The position numbers were made by a program, and so were the translations under genes. Positions 1-10,604 of a stretch of DNA of 64,000 bases are shown here, in pieces. The stretch comes from Malania oleifera (lineage: Eukaryota; Streptophyta; Magnoliopsida; Santalales; Ximeniaceae). Under the pieces are notes generated by a model. It was not told the DNA's origin, made no database searches, and was given only the letters and a program-made list of their open reading frames with translations. Positions within the stretch are counted from its first letter, which is position 1, and the number at the start of each line of letters is the position of its first letter. The DNA lies in assembly GCF_029873635.1 (NCBI RefSeq), contig NC_080418.1, positions 9,443,062 through 9,507,061 of the forward strand, read 5' to 3'.

Positions 1-470
1 ATTTTAACAAAAACAGCAAAGAAGCAAACCTACATTTAATATTTACAATTTCACAAAAAAAAATCAATATATTAAAGTATGTATATGAATGTCGTTGAAA
101 TAATGTATGTATTATTATTGTTTACAATCTAAATGAATATATAAAAATTTATTAGTTTATTAAATGTTTTACCTAAATATAAGGCATAGGAAATGTTTTA
201 TTAAATTTAGAGTCAAGCGTTGGAAATGCAAAATTTAAATCTAGTTTTGTAAATTAGCTTTAAATTGAGCTTGAATGGGAATCTGAATATTGAATTTTGT
301 TTTTACTATTTGGTATCTAATTGATATAAATTAAAAGAGACCCTTTTGACATTAAACACGATATTAACTAATGTAAGACCAAAAATTGAAGAGGCATTGA
401 GGAATTTATAGAAATAAGGTAACGTTTGTTAATTAAGGCAGGGGTTAGCACACCAATCTTTACTCTCTAG
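1..470. other. AT-rich sequence, no gene seen
   Basis: Strongly AT-rich DNA with stop codons in all frames. I see no coding potential, RNA gene or recognisable repeat end. It may be old decayed transposon or intergenic DNA. Confidence 0.5.
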
Positions 471-1304
471 TAACATATCCAAAATGCAACCTTTGTGATT
501 CATTAGTAGGGAAATCAATAGGAAGTTTCCCAAATGCCTATAAAAAGGACCCCCAAGGAAGGTAATGCATCTCATCTTATCTAATTCTTATCTATTCTTA
601 TTGTTGTAATAATCTTATCCTTCCACATTCCCTGACAAAAGCATCGAAATGATCTCTCGGAGTACACCGAGGGTCTTCCAAGCCTCTCTTATTTGATTCC
701 TTGTAGATGACCTTGGTCAAAGATCAGTCCATGTTTATTGACCAGTTTTTGGCAGCAACAGTTTGCGCTATTTGTGGGAAATTGAGAGGATTCTTATCTT
801 TGACCACGATCATGTCGCATAACTCCAAATCAATACTTGTTGTTGAGGATTAATCACCCCAATTAATCCACTTTAGACCATGCAGTATATAATTCATCAC
901 AAAGTGTGCCCCTAGACGAATTCTTAGATTTAAAAAATAGGATAGAAGATGTGTTTAATATGACCCTACAATAAGTAAAGGATCATGTGGAACATGATCT
1001 AGAGGCCACTCAAGTAAAAGCAACACCTAAAGGAAAGACGATGGTGCCACGAGAGGCAGCTGCGAGAGTATCAAGCCTTAGAGCCTTAGAAAACATCATC
1101 TTTGGCTCTTAGGAATCCTCTGAAAGAATCGCACGTCAAATGACCATGCTAGGAACTACCAAATTATGTAAATTATAGCCCTTAAGAGCGATAACAGAGG
1201 AAAGGGAAGGCATTTCCGCTTGAGTATGGGGAGTGCCTTGCGCCTAACATGATTCCCTTTGGACCATCTTCAGTCTAATCCATATCGACCAAAAAAAAAA
1301 AAAG
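471..1304 (+). repeat. Decayed Ty3/gypsy-like LTR end and primer-site region
   Basis: A TATA-like CCTATAAAAAGG lies near 537. About 200 bases downstream (746-780) is a sequence resembling the 'TTTGGCGCC...TGTGGGAA' junction found just inside many plant Ty3/gypsy LTRs, here decayed to TTTGGCAGC...TTTGTGGGAA. An A-rich, gag-leader-like stretch with stops in all frames follows, ending at a run of 13 A at 1290-1302. I could not find paired LTR ends or a target duplication, so family and borders are inferred. Confidence 0.3.
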
Positions 1305-1429
1305 GTAGTCAAAAATATGATAATACATATGTCTTTATCTTCTTAAAGTAAGTAAGCAAAAATCACCAATGATGAGGATTAGCATGTCTTACCTATCTCC
1401 TTTTTCAGACGTTGTGACACACAAAGACG

Positions 1430-1546
1430 ACTTCCAGATGTACACTCCTTTACAGATGCAAGAAAACATGGATGCCCTTCGGATGTACCCTATTGTTCAA
1501 GACTCTTTTGCAAGAACACATGTATCTCCCTAGGGTGATACGCTCG
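1430..1546 (-). pseudogene. Distal reverse transcriptase scrap of gypsy element A
   Basis: On the minus strand, the bases immediately left of Sirevirus-1 continue the reverse transcriptase reading that stops on its right side. After removing one GCTCG duplication, the join reads GFIRPS-VSP-stop-G, matching the conserved gypsy GFIRPSVSPWG segment with W changed to a stop. Homology fades quickly to the left. The rest of element A's pol and its 3' LTR are not recognisable here, so the element is truncated. Confidence 0.4.
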
Positions 1547-3951
1547 TGTTGGCCTTACAAGGCATGAAGAATGCAAGGAAAAAGAGTTCATGAGAGCTTG
1601 TACTTCAGAGAAGGATAATTATATCAAGCATGAGGCATGGATTCAAGAATAAAAAACCTAATCAACATGAAAAACTCAACATGAAAAGCTCAAAGTTCAA
1701 ATGCTATATCTTGAAAGCTCACAAGGATCAAGGAACATGAAAGTCTTATATAATTCTAAGTGATCCAAATTGAAAGCTCAGAGAAGTCTAGAAGATCAGA
1801 GTTCAGCAAAGAAGATCAAGAGACTTCAAAGCAAAGAAGGTGTCAAAACAGCTTAGGTCAAAGTCTTTGTAAGTACTTCTAAGTTTATTCAAATATGAAT
1901 TTTTCAGTTTGAAGCTCATTAGGCAAAGACACACTTAGAGACCATAGCTTAAGCCTTGGAACATGTTTTTCAAATTTAAACAAATCTATATTCCTAGAAT
2001 ATCTAAGCAAAAATGAGAGAGAAATAAAAAAAATGACTAAAAAAGAAAATCAATCAGTTGATAGACGACTGTATGTCTATGGATAGACGATTGGCTAATT
2101 TAGAGTAGTATAACTGAAGACAGAAGCCTGACATACGACTGTCAAGGTTTTGACACACGACTGCCAGTGCCAAGTGAGAAGTCTATGAGTATTCTGCCAG
2201 ACAACTATCAACCTTCTGTGTATATTAAAATTTTGATTTGTTCATGGACAGACGACTATCACCATATGGACAGACGACTGCCACCCTACTGAGTTATAAT
2301 TAAAACTATATTATTCTGGTGACAGACGATTTCCAATCAAGGGACAGACGATTGCCATCACTCTGCCTATGAGTTTTGTAGTTATATCATATGGACAGAC
2401 GACTGTCAGGACTTCACAGTCGTCTGGCTTGTGGAATTTTTCAAATTTCCAACGGATATAATTTTTGAAATTCAAATTAGTGGAAGCTTAAATAATTTTA
2501 ATATTTGGAAACAACTCTAAGTATTCTTGGGGACCAGCAAGGAGGTTTCCTACCTCTATAAATACCCTCAAGGATCATTGTTTTAAAAAACCAAAAGAGA
2601 TCAAGAAATCAAATTCAGCAATTATACTCTCGCAAGCCTTCCAAAATTCTGAAATTCTGAATGTGCTCTCTTGCTCACATCTTGCATGAAAATACTGAAG
2701 TCTTGTTGATCTTCTCATCAATATAGTGCTTCAATTGCTAATTCTTTCATCTATTGAAAGAACTCTACGGTGATACAATTTTGGAGCTTCAATTTTGAAT
2801 TTCATATTCTGAATTTTCTTTGAAGTATATTAGTTGTGTTGTAATTGTTGTACTAACCAAGCTCTTTGAGGAGCAAGTTCTTTGTACACATCTATTTGAT
2901 TTTTATCTTGTAGATTGACGAATCCAAGGACTGTTTGGATCGTTGGCTAAGCAAAGGGATATTTCTTAAAGAGACGGGCTCTAGCCTAGCTAAGGAGTGA
3001 CCAAGCGAGGGTATATCGTTTGGAAAGGCGGGTTCTAGCCTAGTTAAGGAGCAACCGGACGAGGAGATATCGTTTGGAGAAGGCGGGCTCTAGCCTTAAC
3101 CAAGGAGTGTTGTAAAGGTATTGTTCCGCCCATTAAAGGAACAAGTTTAGTAATCCTTTAGTGGTTTTCCAAACACGAGGACGTAGGCTGAGTATGAGCC
3201 GAACCTTGTAAAAATCTCGGTCTCACTCTCTCTTTCCCTTACTCTTTATTTTCAAAACATATACAACTGCGTGGATATTTTGAATATCTAAATCATACAA
3301 ACTACGTAATTTAGAAATCAAGTAAACTTGAAGTCTAATTTTGATTTGGGTTGCGGAAACCGAAAGGGAGTGCGTTGGTTATACTATATCTTGTGGAAAC
3401 CATACGAGAGTACGTTATTTGGATAACACCCTAAAGATAAATTAATTGAGAGCTTAGTTGAGTTCTAGGTATTGAGAAGAGTGTGAATATTGTGTTGATA
3501 GAATTCTATATTACACATCATATTAAAGAGACAAATCCATTCGTACAGGGCTTAATTCAATTATATATCCAGGGCTGACAACATAAGTTATATTGTGATT
3601 GAATGATTTAAAGTTTGATATTGAGTGATTCGTGTTTATATTCCAAAGAGTGCTGAATCTTCTATTAATCAAACAGTGCTGTAGTTAACTTGTATTTGAC
3701 AAATAATTTGGTTGTTTGATTTAAGCATTGTGCTTGATTGGTTTATTTGAGTGATTGATTACTTTTTTGGTTAGGCAATAGGGTTTTTGATTGGATAAAA
3801 GAATCTAAATTCTTTTGTGATTAAAAAGTTAAACAAACGAGTCAAGAATTGTGTAAAAGAAATAAAAAAATTTTAAAAATTCTCAAAAGGAATTAAAAGA
3901 AATTTTATAATCCAATTCACCCCACCTCTTGGGACTACACCTTACTTTTCA
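1547..3951 (+). repeat. 5' LTR of Sirevirus-1
   Basis: It begins TGTTGGCCTTACAAGG and ends CTTACTTTTCA, matching the 3' LTR at 10605-13083. It lacks about 76 bases, corresponding to 10622-10697 of the 3' LTR, just after the first 17 bases. In order it holds a palindrome array (about 2050-2435), TATAAATA (2557-2564) and three tandem copies of a unit containing GGCGGGCTCTAGCCTA (about 2960-3115). Part of that unit (GGCTCTAGCC) can fold into a small hairpin. The stretch 2575-2960 shows no coding potential. Confidence 0.93.
2050..2564 (+). promoter_or_regulatory. U3 palindrome array and TATA box, Sirevirus-1 5' LTR
   Basis: About eleven imperfect copies of GACAGACGACTGTC lie in 2050-2435. The arms GACAG and CTGTC are inverted repeats around a 4-base centre. 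One copy (about 2420) is in the opposite orientation. The array ends about 120 bases before TATAAATA (2557-2564), the presumed core promoter. Spacing between copies is irregular, so this is a cluster of sites, not a tandem repeat. Binding or silencing roles are inference. Confidence 0.75.
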
Positions 3952-3952
3952 A

Positions 3953-3965
3953 TTGGTATCAGAGT
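3953..3965 (+). other. Primer-binding site (tRNA-iMet), Sirevirus-1
   Basis: TTGGTATCAGAG starts one base inside the 5' LTR end. It is complementary to the 3' end of initiator tRNA-Met, the usual primer of plant copia and many gypsy elements. The next base departs from the usual AGAGC. Confidence 0.9.
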
Positions 3966-4104
3966 CAAATTATAGCAAATCTTAATTAGTAGCTATAAAA
4001 ATATCTAAATTGCTAACTTAGGCGTCGCTCCCTTTGGAGAGGGACAATCTTCAACTAGGCCACCAATCTTTTGTGGTTTGAACTATACCTCATGAAAAAA
4101 TAGA

Positions 4105-5831
4105 ATGCAAATATATCTTCAATCTATGAATTTGAAAGTTTGGGAGTTTGTCATGGAAGGTGACCAAATTCCCACTAAGATAGTTGATGGAAAACAGGTC
4201 CTTAAGGAGAAAAATGATATGACAGACATAGACTATAAGATGCTGCAAGTAAATTCTAGTGTCATGAATGCTCTATATTGTGCTTTAGATGCCAATGAAT
4301 TTAATAGAATAATGGCTTGCAAATCATCTAAGGATATATGGGACAAATTAGAAGTAACATATGAAGGAATTATAGATGTTAGGGATAATAGGATCGATAT
4401 GCTTACAAGTGAATATGAAGCCTTTAGGATGAACCCGGATGAATCCATAACTAATATGTTTACTAGGTTCACTCTCATAATTAATTCCCTAAATGCACTA
4501 GGAAAAACCTACACTACTTTTGAGATGATTAGGAAAATTCTTAGAGGGCTGCCACCAAAATGGGAACCAAAAGCCACTGCCATAACTGAAGGAAGAAATC
4601 TGAAAACCACTTCCTTAGATGAGTTAATAGGTTCTCTTCTTACATATGAAATGATAGTGAATGAAAAGAATGGAAAAACCAAAACCCAAGAGACAATAGG
4701 CTTCAAAGCCCTAAAAGACAACTCAAGTAGTGAAGAAGAAATGGATGAAGATGAAGTAGTCTTCATATCTAAAATGCTAGCAATAATACTAAGAAGGAGA
4801 AACAAACTCAAGGGAAGTAATCAAACCTTCGAATCAAAAGAAGAAATCAGCAAAAAGTCAAAGAATACAACTCCTATGTGTTACAATTGCAACAAAACTG
4901 GACATATAAAACCAGAATGTCCTCTACTTAAGAAAGAGTCGAAGAAGAAAAAGAAAAAGGCCATGAAAGCCACTACTTGGGACATGATGAGTACAAGTAG
5001 TTCTGAAATTGAATCAAGTGACCAAGGGGTTGCTTATATGTGCATTATGGCTTGGGATGATGAAGAAAGCTCCTCATCTAAATCTTTAAATAATTCTTAT
5101 AGTGATGAATCCAATGATGAAAGCATGTCGGTCTTATGAAGAACTTCAAAATGACTTATTCAAAGTACATAAGATGTTGATTAAAGTAACCAAACAAAAC
5201 TCATCATTGAAAAATAAGAATGAAGTTGTGACAAAGGAGTTAGAATCCAAAAATCTTACTGAAAAAGGAAAAAGACTTGAAAATCAAAGAATTAGAATGC
5301 AAGAATGAAAAAATGAGAGAAAACCTTAGATCCTTATCCTTTATAGAATATAAGAAAGATATTTATATTTATGAATTAGAGGATAAGATAAGAAAATTAT
5401 CTCTAGAGTTAGAGAAATCTCAAAAGAAGGTTGATAACAAGAAAGACATAGAGATAAATGACCTCAAAAGTAAAATTGAAGATAAAGAAAAGATCATCTA
5501 TAACTTTACGAAAGAAAAAGCAAACTTTGACAAGATGATAGGCTCACAAAGGATGACTCTAAATAAAGAAGGCATTGATTTTAATGGAATTAAAAATACA
5601 AAGAAAAAGAATCTTTATATGGGTTATTTTTCAAAAGAATTCAAAGACAATGCTACCACATCTAGTAATGCCTACACTAATACAATATGCTATCAATGTA
5701 AGAAAAAGGGACATATCAAGTTTGAATGTCTATTCAAGAGAAATAATGTGAAAATGAAACAAATATGGAGAATTAAGGAAACATCCCTTGTGAAACCTAC
5801 AGGACCCAAAAAGGTATGGGTACCTAGATAA
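4105..5831 (+). pseudogene. Sirevirus gag polyprotein (broken), Sirevirus-1
   Basis: This is the capsid and nucleocapsid protein that would package element RNA in the cytoplasm. Homology begins near 4015 (APFGEGQSS...RPP), but the original start codon is gone; the longest open part starts at 4105. It contains a UBN2-type gag domain (about residues 30-190), a CCHC zinc knuckle CYNCNKTGHIKPEC (residues 259-272), a Lys- and Ser-rich acidic region, then a long Lys/Glu coiled-coil region reached only through frameshifts near 5102-5300. A second CCHC knuckle CYQCKKKGHIKFEC lies at 5688-5729. It ends KKVWVPR-stop, where protease would normally follow. It parallels the gag of Sirevirus-2 in domain order. 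Confidence 0.88.
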
Positions 5832-6322
5832 AAAGCATTGAAAAACTCATAGTGTTTATTGAAATACATAAATAATTAAATAACATTGTTGGCCAAAAAT
5901 CATAAAAAGATTCATACAAACTCATGATAGAGAGTTTTTGAAAGAAAAAATCATATGAAAGCAAAAATCAAGCAAATTATATATACGAGAGGTGAATTAA
6001 GATAGAAGAGAATAGTTGTTCAGGGCAAACGACTGCCAAAGAGCTGGCAAGCGACTAGCAGGCTACTGTTTGTGTAAAAGATAGTGGACAGGCGACTATC
6101 AACTTAGTGACAGACGACAGTCTCGCGGCGGGTAATGTTCATTTCATTTAAAAACACTATTTTTAAAACCCCCTAGACGTCTTTCCATTCGTCTCCCCTT
6201 CTCTAAATCAACTCCTCTTCACTCTCTTCAAAGTTCTTTCTCTCCTAAACTTCTCCCAACGATCATTCATCATAACCCTAATCTATACACATCTAGGGTT
6301 TCTGAACTTCGACTGGTTCAAA
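5832..6322 (+). promoter_or_regulatory. pol-deletion junction and palindromic leader of env-like ORF
   Basis: No pol coding remains between the gag stop and the envelope-like start. From 6020 to 6125 there are four or five copies of the same motif that fills the LTR promoter (for example GACAGGCGACTATC and GACAGACGACAGTC). They are followed by TATTTTTAAAA-like AT-rich DNA (about 6150) and a pyrimidine-rich leader of roughly 100 bases before the ATG at 6323. The layout copies the LTR promoter, so an internal promoter for the envelope-like ORF is possible. That role is inference. Confidence 0.5.
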
Positions 6323-6987
6323 ATGGTTCGTACCAAAACCGTAGGAAGAAAATAAAAAGCCTCCTCATCTTCCTCAAAGCCTACAAGCAACGATGACATA
6401 GAGAAATGGCTGGTTTCTTCGCATGCAAAAGCATTATATCAAAATCACATTTCGGCAATCGATCCAATGTTCTGCAAGGTACTAGATGTCACTTTCTTTG
6501 AAGAAAATATTCCTGAAATTCTCAAAATGTTCAAAACTATAGGATGGGATAAGTTCATTCTTCACCAAGTGAAGGGGTATTATCCAGATCAGATTAAGAT
6601 TTTTTATTCAAACTTGGTAAAGAAAGAAGTTGGAATTGCTACTGAAATCTATGGCCAGTAGATAACTCTTACCCCTCACTCTTTACCGAAAATTCTTCAC
6701 ATCAAGCATGAAAATTTTGAGTGTACTTTAGTTTAAAAGCAATGGACTATGGAACAAGGTTTTTCACCACAAGAATTTCTGCCTCTTGTGATGAACGATG
6801 CACCTGTTTATTTTGGACATCCTCCACCATATAAACAGGTCAATCTTCAAGCATAAATCCTGCATAAGATCATTGTGTACAATATAATTCCGAAGTCTGG
6901 ATCCTTTGATCATGTGTCATTCTTTTATTGTTTCATAATGTGGTGCTTACTAAAAGAGAAGAAATTAGACTTATCCAGCATTATACT

Positions 6988-9358
6988 TGTTGGCCTTACA
7001 AGGCTTAAAATCTTGTTATCTTATTTTGATGCTAATAAACAAGCGAAATTTAACGTATTTGTATGAGTAATGATATTTCAGGGTTCATATATGAGAAAGC
7101 AAGGTCAAAGTACTCACAATGATCAAATGAAGCTTAAATGAGTCAAAGCATGGATTTAAAGATGATATATTAAACCTTGAAGATTATGAAGACATGAATG
7201 AGTTGTTGAAAACCAAGGAATATTAAAGTCAAAAGAGTCAAAGAAAGGCAAAGTGAGAAAACTCAAAGAATATGGAAGCTTGAAGAAAATATGGACTCAA
7301 TCCAAGGATAAAGCATGAAGACTCAAGAACCTAGAATGTTAATGTCTTAAAAGTCTCATGTAAGTGTTTTAATGTTTATAATATCGTTTGAAATATTTTG
7401 AAGCTCTTAGGTTAACTTCTTGGACCTAGATACCTTTTAAAATACTTGGAAAATATTTTTATAAGGTCAAAAATTATTTTAAAAAGGTTAGAATCATTTT
7501 TGGAATGAAAAGCACCAAAAAGAGTTTTTCCAAATGCTATCAGTTTTTATACATCCGCATTGAGATGACTTTTTTTCTATCAAAAACTCATTATTTTAAA
7601 ATGTGTTCAACATGAAAGTTGTAAGATTTTCTCTTATATTTCTTTTGACACTAAGAACATCTAAGTTTGAGTTATACAGAAAAAGTTATGTCTAAAACAC
7701 TGAAACGGGGTCACAGCTATCAGTTATCCGAACACTATTCACGGGAGGAACTTCAGCTGTCTGAATAGCACATAGAACCACTTCAGACGTCTGAACTCGA
7801 CACTTCAAACGTTTGAAAATTTTCTAGGACAAAACTAAAACAGGCAATAGCTATTCAGATGTGTGAACTCGACACTTCATACATCTAAACCCGACACTTC
7901 AGACGTATGAACCCTTATTTCAGACATCTGACCCTGTGTCCAGTTCATTTTTTAAAGGGTTTCAGGAACTTTAGATGACTGAACTTGAATCTTCAGACAT
8001 CTGAACACTGTTCAATGAGCAAATTTTTTTAAAATCTAATATTTTAAAATATAGCTGTTGGGCTCCAAATTTTCTAACAACTTGAGAAACTCTCTAAGGA
8101 AACTTTAGCAACATGGAAACAAGTTTGAAAGCCTATAAATACATGGTTTTACAAATCAAAACACATCCAAGAATTGAAAAATCTGTTTTGAGAAGCTGAA
8201 GCACTCTTGTTCTTCCAAAGTTCTCTTCCTTATTCATTGCAAATCCCTTTTGCTGAGATATTCTGAAGTGCTAATCCTTCCTTCTCTGAATTCCTACTAC
8301 TAATCCTCATCTAAGAAGGATATTGGTGAATTCTACACTTAAGCTTCATTCTATTCATATTGATATTTTACATTGAAGTATATAGTGCTGAAATTGTACT
8401 AACTTGCCTTTGAGAGAGTATACTTGTACGCAAATTTTATTTTGTGTTTCTTGTAGTTCTTTGACGTTCCAAGGATTGTTTGGATCGTTGGCTAAGCAAG
8501 GGGATATTTCTTAGAAGGCGGGCTCTAGCCTAAAGGAGTGACCGAATGAGGGAACATCGTTTGGAGAGGCAGGCTCTAGCCTAAGTGAAGGAGTGTTTGA
8601 GCCTGGGGTATCGCTTGTAATCAAGTTTTGTTCCACCCATCAACAGAACATGTTTAATGAATCCTTTGGTGGTTTGCCAAAGGTGAGGACATAGGTTGGG
8701 TATAAGCCGAACCTCATAAAAATCCTCGTCTCACTCCCTCTTTCCCTATTCTTTATTTTCATTTCATATATAACTGCGTGGATGTTTTAATTATCTAAAT
8801 TATACATACTACGCATATTTGGAAATCAAGTAAACTTAGAGTCCAATTTTGATTTGGATTGTGGAAACTGAAAGGGAGTACATTGGTTACACCATGTCTT
8901 GCGGAAACCATACGGGAGTACGTTACTTGGTTAACATCCCAAAAATAAATTTACCAAGAGTTTATTTGAATTCTAAATATTTGGAAAGAGTGATTGGATT
9001 CATTTATACAGGGCTTTACATCAGCAAGCATAAATTCTCATTCACTACAGGGCTTGGTTCAAATTTGGCTAATATCAACAAACAACCATTTTGAGTTTTT
9101 ATATTAAAGTGCTGTATATTGGCTTGTTTGTTTGCTTTCTAATTATAGTTGATTGGTTTGGTTGAATGATTGGATGTTTGTATGGTTAAGGATTAAATAA
9201 AGAAACTAAGTTCTTGAGTGCTTAACAAATTAAACAAATAAGTCACAAATTGGTTAAAAGAAATAAAATAAGTTTAAGAATTCTAAAAAGGAATTAAAAG
9301 AAATTTTTAAAAGCCAATTCAACCCCCCCCCCCTCTTGGGAAGCTATTCCTACTTTTA
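6988..9358 (+). mobile_element. Solo LTR of a second Sirevirus family, TSD ATACT
   Basis: It starts TGTTGGCCTTACAAGGC like the Sirevirus-1 LTR but differs through most of its length. It ends CCTACTTTTA, with TA in place of CA. ATACT flanks it at 6983-6987 and 9359-9363. There is no primer site, gag or pol, so it is a solo LTR left by LTR-LTR recombination. It carries its own palindrome array (7710-8020), TATAAATA (8134-8141) and two copies of the GGGCTCTAGCCTA unit (about 8518-8585). Plus orientation was judged from these. Confidence 0.92.
7710..8141 (+). promoter_or_regulatory. U3 palindrome array and TATA box in the Sirevirus solo LTR
   Basis: About nine copies of TTCAGACGTCTGAA, a perfect 14-base palindrome in its consensus, lie between 7715 and 8020. 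TATAAATA at 8134-8141 follows about 115 bases later. The motif differs from that of Sirevirus-1, yet number, spacing and position relative to TATA are alike. Confidence 0.72.
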
Positions 9359-9892
9359 ATACTGAAATGGATGGTTATGAAGCTTGAATCCTCTTGAATT
9401 GAGCTTCCGTATAGCGGCATTCTTTCCTTGATCTTTGCTCATTTTCAAGTCCTCTCTCCATCTTCAAAAATAGTAAAGTGAACCCATTACCATGTCTTCT
9501 CAACTACTACACTGAAACGAATGGGTTACAAAAAGTATACCAAGGGTTGGATATTTCAGGGCAATAGACGGGCAAGACTTGCACAAAAAGAAAGGAATTC
9601 AGCTCCTGAAAAAGCAGATATGCCACCTTGGTTTCTTCCATTTTATCAGCACTACTCCAGCTTCACTTCTGAGATGAGAGAAAATTCTGTTTCTCTTCAA
9701 GATAAAATCGCAAACATTGATGAAAAATACACTTCACTAGACCAACGCATTGCCAAAATAGAACACCATGTCACACAAAATAAAGAGAGCAATGAAAAAG
9801 ATGAAGAAGAAGAAGCTGCAAGTGAAGAAGCTGAAGATGAAGGAGAAGATGAAGAAGAAGCTGAAGATAGTGACACTAATTCTGATACATAG

Positions 9893-10604
9893 ACTTTTGA
9901 TGTTGTTTTTGCTACTTTGTATGCTACACATGCTCAAAATCTAGATTTATTTTGCTTTTTTGCTGATGTAAAAAGGGGGAGTATGTGTGAGCAAAGTCTA
10001 TGAGTCTTTGTATGTATTTGTTTCTAGTTCTGAAGCTCTAAACCTATGTAATGTTTTGTTAACAGTTTGATTTACTATAAGTGCTAATGTTAATGTTAAA
10101 ATTGAAACTTTGAATCTTCTGAACTTATGACTTAAAAGAAATTATTGAGTATGCTGATTGGCAGGGGGAGTGTTATGACTTATCATTTTTATATGCTCAT
10201 TTCCCTATTAATCAATTGATACCATGAATCATATTTTAAATTGGACAATAACAAAGGCAGAAAAAGTTGTTAGTAAAGATATGCCTATTAACACACACTA
10301 CCCATGCTATATTGAAAAATAAATTGAGGTGTACACATGTTTGATGATATACTCAAAATGATATTTGAACTTGTTCATCATATTTTTTTTTTCTCTTTTT
10401 GATTGATGTCAAAAGGGGGAGAAGTGTCTAGCAAAAATTGAGTTACAAAAATTGAGTTTGAACATAATATATATGTCAAAAGGATGAGAAGTATTTGAAC
10501 TCGAATGTTGTTAAAATGATGCTTATTGAAAGGGAGAGTCTTATTTAAGGCTCACTCCAATTTTATTTTTCCTTCTTATTTGTCATCATAAAAAAGGGGG
10601 AGAT
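9893..10604 (+). other. Polypurine tract array of Sirevirus-1
   Basis: Four clear polypurine tracts occur at about 9971-9981 (AAAAGGGGGAG), 10163-10170 (AGGGGGAG), 10411-10422 and 10591-10604, the last directly abutting the 3' LTR. Degraded copies lie near 10477 and 10531. The last is the expected primer for plus-strand DNA synthesis. Multiplied tracts upstream of the 3' LTR are a known Sirevirus trait. There is no coding sequence here. Confidence 0.85.

Larger units (their letters stand above)
6323..9892 (+). pseudogene. Sirevirus envelope-like ORF, split by a solo LTR
   Basis: The exons of homology are 6323-6987 and 9359-9892. The interruption is a solo LTR plus a 5-base duplication. Reading across the insertion with one duplication removed stays in the same frame from ATG 6323 to the stop at 9890-9892, although stops occur at 6353, 6659, about 6734, 6854 and further on. 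The N-terminal part carries the plant transposon domain with IDPMFCKVLD and GWDKFI. The C-terminal part (from 9521) has a PPWF segment, a short coiled coil (DKIANIDEKYTSLDQRIAKI) and an Asp/Glu-rich tail of about 40 residues. Similar ORFs lie between pol and the 3' LTR of Sireviruses; function is unproven. I see no convincing signal peptide or fusion segment. Confidence 0.75.

Noticed and set aside
6323-9892. Calling the envelope-like ORF a true viral envelope gene
   Set aside because: No signal peptide, fusion peptide or membrane anchor could be shown; only position and family resemblance support the name.
9521-9892. Independent host gene encoding the acidic coiled-coil protein at 9521
   Set aside because: It continues the envelope-like frame once the solo LTR is removed and ends just before the polypurine tracts.
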